The notes below the pieces were generated by a model that searched no databases, was not told where the DNA came from, and worked only from the letters and a program-made list of their open reading frames with translations. A program made the position numbers and the translations under genes. Shown here in pieces: positions 11,296 to 27,034 of a stretch of DNA of 64,000 nt. The stretch's first letter is position 1, and each line of letters opens with the position of its first letter. Source of the DNA: Bugula neritina (Eukaryota > Bryozoa > Gymnolaemata > Cheilostomatida > Bugulidae); NCBI GenBank assembly GCA_964035545.1, contig OZ037768.1, positions 233,501-297,500 of the forward strand, in the 5' to 3' direction.

Positions 11296-12896
11296 ATTGT
11301 AACAGAGTTCCATGCATATCGGGTTGACATTTGCTATAATTACCCAACAGTATACAAACTTGCCCTTAGATAACAATAATAATTATTTAGAATTTTCGCC
11401 CAGGTCAAAGTTCAAGTTGATAAAGTTGGTTCTTAACTAGATATTGCATACTTGAAACCTTTGCACACAAATACTCCGCTTATCACCAATAGCTCTACAA
11501 GGTTTGCGTCTACAAGTCAAGCCAAGTATGTATACATGACTTACCATTCTCAGTTTAAACAAAGTCTGAAACTCGAACAGCCTGACCTAGTAATCCTTGC
11601 AGAACTGTTCCTCACCTCACGAATACACAAATATCATAGGAAAGCATGTGGAGTCCCAGTATAACTGTTTATTGACGCTCATGAATCTATTCAAGTTGGC
11701 TTTTTATTGATAAAATTCACCATATAAAATTTATAGGTTCAGCTAGAAATGTAACTAGTTGAAAAATGCTACAAACTCTACTAACAGCTATTTAATTGCA
11801 AAGATAAAAGTAATTGAATTTGAAGAAAACATTTTTTGAACTGAACGAAATTTGCGGATAATAATTATTTTATTTTTAAACATTTACAATTCAACAAATC
11901 ATGTAACTTTTTATCACCATAAGGATATAAAACAAGAAAGCATACAATTTGTATATATAGTATGTTTAGATAAGTTGAAATAGTGTTTATATATTCAACA
12001 AGCTGGCCTCCCATTAGAGTACTCAGAAGGCCGTAACTTTACACAGTCAGCCCTTGGCTATGGCTACTAGCTAACATATCTTGTTGCAGTTTCTTGCTAT
12101 AACTATCAAATTTAGCTCTTCAGTTCTTTTTAAAAGCCCTCAAACTAACTAGGCATATAGTGAGAGGCACAGTGTTCAACCCACCTAAACACCTTATCAC
12201 TATGTAGGCCTATTCCCTTATCTTGAGGTGTTATGTTATCATGAGGTGTTCTCACAGCAATGGAAACTTCCAACAAATGTGAGTTTTCAATTTGTTCCCA
12301 GCAACAATCTTCAAGTTGTTAGATAAAAGTGGACTTTGATCTTTATATTTACTTAAAATATTAAGTTGAACTATACTCCTTATGTAATTGGTCAGTTTAC
12401 TCGCCATTTGCCAATGAAAATTAACTTCTTAACAACCCTAAAAAATCCACTATTACTTATTGGCAGAAAGTGAACACACACTGCTGGGAGAGAGTTCAGG
12501 GAGCAGAGATTAAATATCATAAGTAAGTAAAGTGAAACATAATATTTACTTATCCAAATATCTCATCTCTTGCATCTGCCTGCTTATATTAAGTTACCTT
12601 CTCGTGTTTGACTCATTCAAATCAAATGAATTACATAATATAATTACTTTGGCTTTACAACAGAATTAGCCACAAATATTAGTTGGCATTTGAGTCATTA
12701 ACACACAAATCAAATATCACCTAATGAAACATTTAGATATACCATTATTGAGGTGTTGTCAGTTGTCTATACTCCACAGTCTACATGGTATGATAAGAGG
12801 GAGATCAAGAAGTTACATTTCCCAAAGAATAAACTGTATTATGAATATCTTTGTTTAAATAGCTGTTGAGTTACACTCGTGTCTATTTTTAATGTA

Positions 12897-13110
12897 GAAA
12901 CTCAAGGAGTTACACAGTCAAGGAGTTACACAGTCAAGGAGTTACACAGTCAAGGAGTTACACAGTCAAGGAGCTACACAGCCAAGGAGTTACACAGCCA
13001 AGGAGTTACACAGTCAAGGAGTTACACAGTCAAGGAGTTACACAGTCAAGGAGTTACACAGTCAAGGAGTTACACAGTCACGGAGTTACACAGTCAAGGA
13101 GTTACACACT
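12897..13110 (+). repeat. 16-bp array in the 5' leader of the TRIM gene
   Basis: About 13 copies of CAAGGAGTTACACAGT end 6 nt before the TRIM start codon at 13116. The same frame is open upstream, but no ATG precedes 13116 in it, so I place the array in the 5' UTR. Confidence 0.85.
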
Positions 13111-13115
13111 CAACA

Positions 13116-17808
<4,693 letters not shown>

Positions 17809-20204
17809 CAGTTGCTGTGTGGAGATATGCTATTGAATGCAGTTGTTTCATGCATACATGATATAAAATGTTTATTGCTACACATATGCTGTTTACACTT
17901 ATATTCTATAACTTGCTTTCTTACCTGCTTTATAATAATTATATAATCATATTACATGTTTTATTTTTTAGAGTTGAAATAAATATTATAAAGAGTAAAC
18001 TTCTAATAAAATTAATTATAATACTCATAACAGTAAATGCTGACGCATGATGTCATCACACTATTAAATATTATGAAAATATTCAGTTTGTAAGAACAGC
18101 CTCCTGCATATTTCTAGAGTGACTCATATGTAGTCTGTGAATTAGAGGTGCGGAAACAATTCATAGCCCAGGTTCTGCTCACATAGTAGCCTTAGCAAGT
18201 TGTCCAAGTTACATGTTAGAGAATGTCTGCACACAAACTATATTCTGTTAACTGTCGAGTGGATAATCTGAAAACCTATTAATTGGAGTATTTCTCTTTC
18301 TGAGCTGTTTTACTGCAGAGTTTTTACTTTGTATTGGGAGTTGTCACCCCAGTAATAAAGAACAAATATGATATCCACTACACGTGTACTATTGTAAGGA
18401 GAGAGGCTGACTTGTACTTCTATAGCCTGAGGTAGTAGACTTGTGAGAGACACTAGTTTGTCCCCTAAGGCTCTATTCTAAACATTCTAGCAACTTCCAA
18501 TTGACTGGAGATAGAAAGATCAAGTAGCCATCTGCTGGGTATATGCTGGCGCTGAAATGTTGCTAATATGCCAAGTTCTAATAGCTAGCAGTTCTACAGT
18601 CTCCAGGCCTGTATTTATTACGGAACAAAGCAACTATACGTTCTATCACTACGAGTCTAACTTTATGTGTGACTGAAGTTAATGCATTTCTATTAATAGA
18701 ATGGGCAATGTTAAGTAATAGTGCAATTAGCTAATCATAGAAAAATAAATTGATGCAAATTAATAGAGTTTGGGTTTAATTTACTCTTTTTTATTTTCTA
18801 TTTATAAGATATAGTTTTACAGTCTTTAACCACAGAAAATGTAATGTAAATGATTGTACAGCATGTCTAACAAGGCTATTGTTGCTTTAAATTGACTTCT
18901 TGATTGTTATATCAATGTAACAAGGGTTTACATACAGTAGAGTATAAGTACTGCATTGCTTCATGTACAAATATAATGTTGTTCCATTTTTATAGTAAGC
19001 TGCGAAATAAGATTGTACTAAAATAACGATAACCTGGACTTTCTGGTGTATTTCTGCATGTCTCATAATTATGGCGCTTAGTAGTTGAAAACAATAAAGT
19101 TTGTATAATAATATGTTAAACTTAGTCTAGATGCTTAACACAGCATACATCTGACAAGCTATTATATGCTAGATAATACAACTTACCAGCTTTTAATTCT
19201 GCTACTACATTATTCATTGGCTAAAGTTTGGTAACTTGAGAGACAGATAAGGGCACTGTATATTACCCCCTCAAACTCTCTGTATGATGACTAGCAGGTA
19301 CAACTGGCTATGACTCTGAAATATTAGCTAATACTAGTGTACAGTGCTTTATTGCTCCACGCCAGTCAACTGTCACTCTCTCTTTAGTTAAAGTACTTCT
19401 GCATCATGATACAAGACATGTTGAATTCTGGGTGTCATGGTAACGCAGTATGTGGGTTTCTTTCACCAATGAGTGATTAGCTTACATCGTGACTTGGTGT
19501 GAGGTCATCCGTGACACTCGTTTAACTTATTCAACAATATTTGTGTTTAGTCATCGCTAGCCGTGACTTGCTCATCGGGTGCTCTTCGTAGTCCATCAGT
19601 CGCCTTGACTTTCTATTCTAAGGTAAGAATTGATTACGTAATTAGTAACCGGCGTGTAAGGAGATTAGTCGATAGTGTTTTACCTGTAAAACTCTGTAGT
19701 GATTTGGTTGAGTTTCCTTTTTGTTTTTTTAATTTCTATCTTAATCTTATACTTATACTTATAGTCAGATTTTGTTTCTGAGTCACTCTAAAGATGATCA
19801 AAATGATGAAATGTACTGCAGTAACGGACTTACAGTACAATATCACTATCAGTGTTATGGTCCACATAATAACAATTACAATACTGAATACATAGTACAT
19901 ACTACTCAATATGTTTACTATTAGTATCTAAGACTAATGACATGCTAACTGTTACATATTTAGTGTGCTTGTAGGAAACTGTTAGTGTTAGGCGTATACG
20001 TTTTTTGAGCCCAGTTCAAAAATCTTGGTGATACTGTCAATAATCTAATAGTAATACTTTCTCCCACCTTTCTCCTATTTGTCCTGTTCAGGTAGTGGGG
20101 TAACACTAAGGCTATTTTATTTTTATCTGAGAATTTTATGCTAAATTACCTGATAACTATCCCATCAGGTTTGGTACAGAGGGTGTAAATATTTCTAAAG
20201 GTAA

Positions 20205-20288
20205 AAGTTGTTCTCACTTGTGAAAACAACTTCTACCTACTCTGAGTGCGTCTTGTTCTCACTTATGAAAACAAGAAGCACTCAGAGT
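20205..20288. other. Two adjacent hairpins sharing the same loop sequence
   Basis: Stem 1 pairs AAGTTGTT with AACAACTT (20205-20232). Stem 2 pairs ACTCTGAGTGC plus GTCTTGTT with its near-perfect complement (20239-20288, one mismatch). Both loops contain TCTCACTTRTGAA. Confidence 0.7.
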
Positions 20289-20369
20289 CAAGGTTTAATT
20301 AATTTACATGTTATGAAAGATTTCTTTTACCCAAACTAACCATTTTCACGGTACAGCTGGGAAAATACT

Positions 20370-20475
20370 CTCCCCCTCCTCCTGTGTAGCTAGGGAATAA
20401 CCCCCCTCCTGTGTAGCTAGGAATTACCTCCCTCCTGTGTAGCTAGGGAATAGCCCCCTCTTGTGTAGCTAAGAA
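20370..20475. repeat. ~27-bp array, four diverged copies
   Basis: Copies of CTCCTGTGTAGCTAGGGAAT separated by C-rich spacers. Confidence 0.7.
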
Positions 20476-20639
20476 AATACCCACTGAGTCTGTTCTAGAA
20501 ATTATATACACATTGTAATGTGACAGAAACAGAGACTGTATTTTGCATCAACATGTAGTTTAGTTATAGATATGAGCACTTTTAGGTCACTCAAATATAT
20601 GTACAGTATCTGCACTGATTATATGAGTCAGGATGGTGT

Positions 20640-20850
20640 CACAGTACTAGTGTAGAGGTGTCAGAGTACTGGTGTACAGGTGTCAGAGTACTGGTGTAGA
20701 GGTGTCAAAGTACTGGTGTAGAGGTGTCAGAGTACTGGTGTAAATGTGTCACAGTACTGGTGTAGAGGTGTCACAGTACTGGTGTACATGTGTCAGAGTA
20801 CTGGTGTACAGGTGTCAGAGTACTAGTGTACAGGTGTCAGAGTACTGGTC
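20640..20850. repeat. 22-bp array, about ten copies
   Basis: The unit is close to GTACTGGTGTAGAGGTGTCA with small variants. Confidence 0.8.
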
Positions 20851-20989
20851 TAGTAGAAGCTCCAGCTAGTAATGGATATGCTAAGAGCTTATTCAGCTCA
20901 CACAGTGAATAGAAAGGGGATTATGCTAATTACTTTATTTTAATTATGGTATTAGTAATTTAGGAAGTCTCAGGTGATGTACGACAGGA

Positions 20990-21130
20990 ACTGTAAGCTC
21001 CATGGTGATTTCCTTGTAGAGCTCATTGTCACCATACCATTCCCTTGTAGAGCTCATTGCCACCATACCATCCCTTGTAGAGCTCATTGTCACCATACCA
21101 TTCTCTTGTAGAGCTCATTGTCACCATACA
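20990..21130. repeat. ~31-34-bp array, four copies
   Basis: The unit begins CTTGTAGAGCTCATTGTCAC followed by CATACCAT. Copies differ by small indels. Confidence 0.8.
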
Positions 21131-21237
21131 GCTTCTCTACACACATCTCATTCTGTTAACTATAGCTCTGTTTGAGTGATCTCTTAGATTAGTTTATATT
21201 ATAGCCTACTCTCTGAACTAACACTAGTTGGTGGTGT

Positions 21238-21672
21238 TGTGTTGAGTGAGACTGAGTAGTGAGTTAGTAGTGAATGAGTGAGACTGAGTAGTGAGTTAGT
21301 AGTGAATGAGTGAGACTGAGTAGTGAGTTAGTAGTGAATGAGTGAGACTGAGTAGTGAGTTAGTAGTGAATGAGTGAGACTGAGTAGTGAGTTAGTAGTG
21401 AATGAGTGAGACTGAGTAGTGAGTTAGTAGTGAATGAGTGAGACTGAGTAGTGAGTTAGTAGTGAATGAGTGAGACTGAGTAGTGAGTTAGTAGTGAATG
21501 AGTGAGACTGAGTAGTGAGTTAGTAGTGAATGAGTGAGACTGAGTAGTGAGTTAGTAGTGAATCAGTGAGACTGAGTAGTGAGTTAGTAGTGAATGAGTG
21601 AGACTGAGTAGTGAGTTAGTAGTGAATCAGTGAGACTGAGTAGTGAGTTAGTAGTGAATCAGTGAGACTGAA
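21238..21672. repeat. 32-bp array, about 13 copies
   Basis: The unit contains GAGACTGAGTAGTGAGTTAG and TAGTGAATGAGT. It is highly homogeneous and contains GTGAGT donor-like steps on the + strand. Confidence 0.88.
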
Positions 21673-22869
21673 TATACAATTAATTAGTTCACAATCATAC
21701 TGTGACTAAACTCAACCTCTTAAATTATTGTGCCCTCTCCCTCCCTCTCCCTCCCTCCCCCTCCCCCCCTCCCTCCCCCACTGTTTCCTTGCCAGAGATA
21801 TTAGCTAGACCTGCTGTATCCACCCCCACTAGTATGAACCTAGTATCACATTCTCTGTCTAGCTGTGAGTCATTTGTATTGTACCAGGACATAATATAAC
21901 TATTATGTATTTCCATCACAAAAGGAGTGAAATTAAAACCAATTTTGTTTACTAAAGATTCAATTAGTTTAGGCTACCCATAGAGATATCACATTCAGAA
22001 TGTAAGACACCTGCTGATTGGTTGAGACAGGCACAGGTGTAAAATTTCTATTCAGCAGAGAATACTCTCAGTTAGAAAGGTTCACGAAATATCATACTCC
22101 AAGCTGATTGTCATGTAATAGGTTAGTTATCCTTTAGTTTCATGTGACTTACTGTAGTTCAGGTAGATATAAGTTGTACTTCTCTTACATTTTATAAACT
22201 CCTGAGGTTGTAGAATAGATAAGTTACATTGAAGGCCTGTTTCAAGGGCCTTAGGCTTGGTCAAATTTTAGCAGCAGAAAGATTCTTAGCTGTTCATCTA
22301 AACTCGTGTTGGTGAGAAATTGTATACATCGTGAAAGCCAAGTTCAATATTTGAGTTTCAAGTTTAAATTTGAACTCGGTATAGAAAAGAATTCATAGAA
22401 AACGTGTAGATTTATTCATCAGCCATTTTAAGGTAGAAACAACAGTTTTTAACTAAATTTTCAGCATATAATTTAAGTTAGATGTTAGCATATCTGTTAG
22501 TACCAGCCTAAACTTTTATATACAGGGTCATACAACCCCCCTCTCTATTCTAGACTTTGTTTATAAGATCTCAACCTATTTTGTTGTTTAAATTCTACTC
22601 ATGATTTTAGTGAATCTTCCAGCTCACTGGTAATGCATTGAATATTGGTTACATTTTGCACCATAATTATACACTGTGGTTACATACTGCACCATATACA
22701 CTGTGGTGTAATATTTCACTTATTTGTATCAGCATTGTGTGTATTCATCCAGTGTAAGTGTGATGTAATCAGGTCAAATTATCTCTCCATCATATTCTTT
22801 ACTATACGTAATATACCTAATCAGCAGGTATGCATAAACAACTTACATAACTCTGTATGTACCCTCGTC

Positions 22870-23078
22870 TCTTGTTAATCTAATACATCTAGTATATTAC
22901 TATATAACATCATCTAATAATCTACACTTAATCTAATACATCTAGTATATTACTATATAACATCATCTAATAATCTACACTTAATCTAATACATCTAGTA
23001 TATTACTATATAACATCATCTAATAGTCTACACTTAATCTAATACATCTAGTATATTACTATATAACATCATCTATTG
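22870..23078. repeat. ~53-bp array, four copies
   Basis: The unit contains AATACATCTAGTATATTACT and AACATCATCTAATAATCTAC. Confidence 0.85.
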
Positions 23079-24144
23079 CAAGTCTATAACTTCCTGTCCA
23101 CATTCCATTTTGACTTCCATCCTTTCCCTGAATAATTAGTTTCCAGTTAGTAGAATATTCATCTATTAGTGTGCTAGTTACTAATTCGTCTACCCTAATT
23201 AGTCTATAGCTTGTAGCACATAGCACATAGTTCATAGCACATATTAGCTTATAGCATATAGTTTATAGTACATATTTTATAGCATGTAGCAAATAGCACA
23301 TAGCTTACAGCACAGTAAAAACATAATATCCATATTTATTAAAACAATTTTTCTGTATTTTGGAGTTGTGGGATTGCCCGAAGTAGAAAACCCGAAGTCT
23401 AATTTTAAAGTGACTCAAAATCCTCCACAAATTTACTGCAACAAGATTTTTACAAACAAACAGTTTATTATTTCTTAAAATTAGATATCAAGTCTCTAAA
23501 CTTTTGTTGTTGTGAAGCTTTTGAAGTCCACTTTGATAACACATGATTAGTTACTCAAGTGAGTTCCTCAATGAAACTGCTGTATACAGTATAAACAAGG
23601 TACCCCCCACCTACACCCCTTCTCACATTATTACACATGCCAAAAATATATAAATAATTTATTTAGTGTCAGGTATCACAATATATCATGTAGCAGAGTA
23701 GCTATGATTAAACTCAAATAACAATACAAAGCACAACAATCACTTAAATGTTGCGTTTCACGCAGTAACAAAAGATAAAAGTGGAACAAGACACTAGAAG
23801 GGGTCAGTGTTGTTTCTAATAACAGTTTATAGAAAAGAGTGAATGAGTTTATTCATTCCCACCAACATTAATATGTTTAAGTATCATTCTCTCTTTGTGA
23901 GAGTTTTAAAGTGCTAGTTTAATGTACAGGCGTCATACGATACAGTATTGTGTGTCTCAGTGCTGTATATACGCTGCTGTCACGACATTGCGTGGCTGAC
24001 TTTACTCTGTTTGGATAATCACAGCTGTACTGTAGAGAGAGAGGTTTGTCTGTGTTATATATAGTTAATATGTAGTCTGTCTGTGTGTCTGTGTGTCCGT
24101 CTGGAGGGATGTTCACCATATATTTCAGTGTGTGTTAGTTACTC

Positions 24145-24215
24145 TCTACTATATACTCTATACTCTATATACTCTCTACTCTATACTCTCTACTCTATAC
24201 TCTCTACTCTGTATC
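24145..24215. repeat. Short TACTCTATACTCTC repeats
   Basis: Irregular 7-bp-based repeat, CTCTATA or CTCTCTA. Confidence 0.6.
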
Positions 24216-25444
24216 TCATGTCTCCTTACATCCTCTGCTCATTCATCACAACATCCTGCTCTCACTAATCTGTGGTCGCTGTGCCAGTTTATTTCTCACT
24301 GTTCAGCACAATGTAAACTTTCTCTAGTATTTTAAAGTTCTATCAAGTTTGTTGCCTTTTAAACATACAGAAACATCTGGAAATCACAATTTACAACTTT
24401 GAAATTTTAATTTTTAGTCAAAGAACTAAGAAGAACACTCTTATTTCTCGTATTTTGATTTTTATTTTATCTGTAATGTATTATGTATACTATTTAATAA
24501 AATATTTACATTATACTACAGTCTACTAGTCTGTGTGGTATAGGTAGTGGCACTTCCTGTTATATTATATGTTTAATTAAAATATGTCACTGCATTTCCT
24601 CATAGTTTGTTGTGAGCAAGTGATTGGTTTAGCATCATTCAATCATCTACAATTACCTTATATATTTATTCTTATGTACTAAATACTATGTACCTACTAT
24701 ATACGCTATGTACTATACCTTAGCAATATCTGTATATTATACCTTAGCAATATCTGTATATTATACCTTAGCAATATTATTTGTTATATGAATTACTGTT
24801 TAATATTCAACTCATTGTATGATGTCATATATTCATATTGTATTATATTATTATATGCTAGACAGTAATATGAGTATATTATATAACACAAGTTAATATT
24901 ACATGACATGATATGGGATACGATATACAGTGCAATATGATATAATAGTATATTAGAGGGATATATTACAGAGGGGAGAGAGAAAGGGGAGTAGGGGGCA
25001 GTATTGATACAGTATTCTAGTGTGATTCTATTGAAATTCGGTCAGCTACTCAACACTTATGTAATCCTTTTACAGAATGCAGTCAGATATTAAGCAATTA
25101 TCTGCCCTTCTATTAGGTTTGTTAAATTACTTGAACACTGAGAGAGAGAAACACACTCTAATCTCTAGTCATGCTGCTTCAAACAATAGGAGGTGGGCCG
25201 CGCTGTCCTCAATGTTTAGTGCAATGAATTAGTTGATATACATTCTACCTGCTGTCATTCTATTCAGTGAGTCCACCAACACCTGCTAGTAAAGAGAGGG
25301 AGGGAGGTAACTTCTCATTCGGAGTTGTCTCTCTTCTCAGCTGTATAAAGAAATCTTCTGTTTCAGTAGCAGACAATGATGCAATGAGCTCTCCTAGCAG
25401 TTAGTAACAGTTTATCATACACAGACACTGACCTCTACATCCAC

Positions 25445-25502
25445 ATGGAGAATGGAGGGAGCACAACTCCTTGCAAGTACAGGAGGCAGAGCAGTGTAGA
25501 CA
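25445..25502 (+). CDS. Candidate alternative first coding exon of PHLPP
   Basis: An ATG opens a 19-codon stretch (MENGGSTTPCKYRRQSSVD) ending in phase 1 at a good donor, ACA|GTGAGTAC. PHLPP exon 2 at 28634 accepts phase 1, so the join would read ...SSVD-S-GGSHGS and keep frame. It does not fit PHLPP exon 1, where no phase-1 acceptor is seen near 27035. This is a splice-phase and composition argument only. Confidence 0.35.
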
Positions 25503-27034
25503 GTGAGTACAATTATTACACTTTTAGCACACTTCCTTAGCTGTCTACTGTTTATATGAAACAGTTTAGCTTTGGGGCTGCCTTACTCAGTCTATTCAAC
25601 ATATGCTAAGCATATTGATCTGGTTTATAGTCGATATAATGCTGGCTGTAGTATTTGTGGGAATTTCTGTTCCAATACATATAATATAATGTATAATATA
25701 ATATAATGTAATATAATATAATATAAAAAACTGGTAACAAAATGAGAAGGCAACTCCATAACCTCTGTATAAATGTAGCACCTGGTGTACTATTCATATC
25801 AGCCTATGATATACTTCTACGTACTAGAATCAAAACAAGACATGCACGTTTTAAAGACTGAAACTATTTTCCTACCTCCTTTTCAAACAAGCTTTGTAAC
25901 CCCATCAACTTCTCCAACATGCGTCACTCATGGCCCTTGTTTACCTGCGGTGTCACTGTACCTAGTCATATAATCAGGATATCATGGTCAGTCTGCTAGC
26001 TAATTACATTCACTGCGGTCCTTCATCCTGTTTGTCTGCTAGTGCAGCAGGATGTGGTGTAGGCTTTTAGTTGTGTCACCCTGTATTCAGTGAGTAATAG
26101 GTGTAGACCTTAGGCTAAGTAGTTGAACTCGGGGCTATGTTAGTCTGAGTCCTAAAGAAAATAACCTCAAAGCTTTTCTGTCCTTTAGCTACGCTATCCA
26201 CTGTTGCTATGGTTACGATGGGACATCATATTATACAGCCTCAATACTGTAATCACTTCAAGTGACACTAGTTCCACTTGTGACTATATACTGTGAGATT
26301 GCCTTTAAATAATATTCACATTGACGTACTTTGGGTAGTAATGACTAGACAGCTAGTTTGTGACAGAATTTACTGAATAGTAACAGCCTGTGTCAACTAT
26401 AGCAATAACTAGCCATATAATACGTGTTATATTATAATAATATAGTAATACTAATGTCATAGTATACACTTGGGAAACACAATATATAATTAGAATATGT
26501 TTAAATTTGAAGTGATACAGCACTGCAAGGCAGAATCTCTATTTACTATGAAGTCCTACAAGTGGAAGTAGTAAATCAAAACTAACTGCTATTTCCCAGC
26601 TTAACCAGTTGTATGAACATATTATTCTTATTCTGCATAATTTATGGTCCAACATAGCTGAAGTTAGTTGAACGAGTAGCTGTCCTCCCTGTTGCTATAC
26701 AGTAACAAGTTTAGCTGCTCCAGCTTGTCTCCATGGTGATTGATGAGCTACTACTTGGCACACGCCTTCGCTAGCCCTAAATCTTACTCCTACATTAGGG
26801 CTGGACTTCTACCCTCCCAGCTTCAGTTACGTAGCTCTAGGCTAATCCTGCACAACACATCAGCATTTGACAGTGTAGGGTGGAGCAAACGACGTCAACC
26901 TTTCATATTCCTCTGCTTGGGGTAGTCGAACTGAAACCTGCAGCATTTCTCTCCGTCATGCAGTATGGAAGGGCTGAAGGTGCTATCTGCAGCTGTTTAT
27001 ACAGTGGAGTAGTGCAGTAAATGTAATCTGCATC

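Larger units (their letters stand above)
8737..13115. other. Noncoding region between divergent membrane-protein and TRIM genes
   Basis: No coding exon is recognised. The region holds four arrays (9052-9222, 10209-10410, 10625-11295, 12897-13110), described separately, and AT-rich unique sequence. It probably contains the promoters and 5' UTR introns of both flanking genes. Confidence 0.6.
17809..27034. other. Large noncoding interval between TRIM and PHLPP genes
   Basis: AT-rich, with no recognisable coding region except the short candidate exon at 25445-25502. It holds arrays at 20370-20475, 20640-20850, 20990-21130, 21238-21672, 22870-23078 and 24145-24215, a C/T-rich tract at 21730-21782, short CACATAGC-type repeats at 23200-23310, and paired hairpins at 20205-20288. 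A sequence ending in TTCTAAG|GTAAGA near 19622 could be a noncoding exon, but nothing else supports it. Confidence 0.6.

Noticed and set aside
19500-19625. Possible noncoding first exon with donor TTCTAAG|GTAAGA
   Set aside because: A single donor-like site in a long noncoding region is not enough without transcript data.
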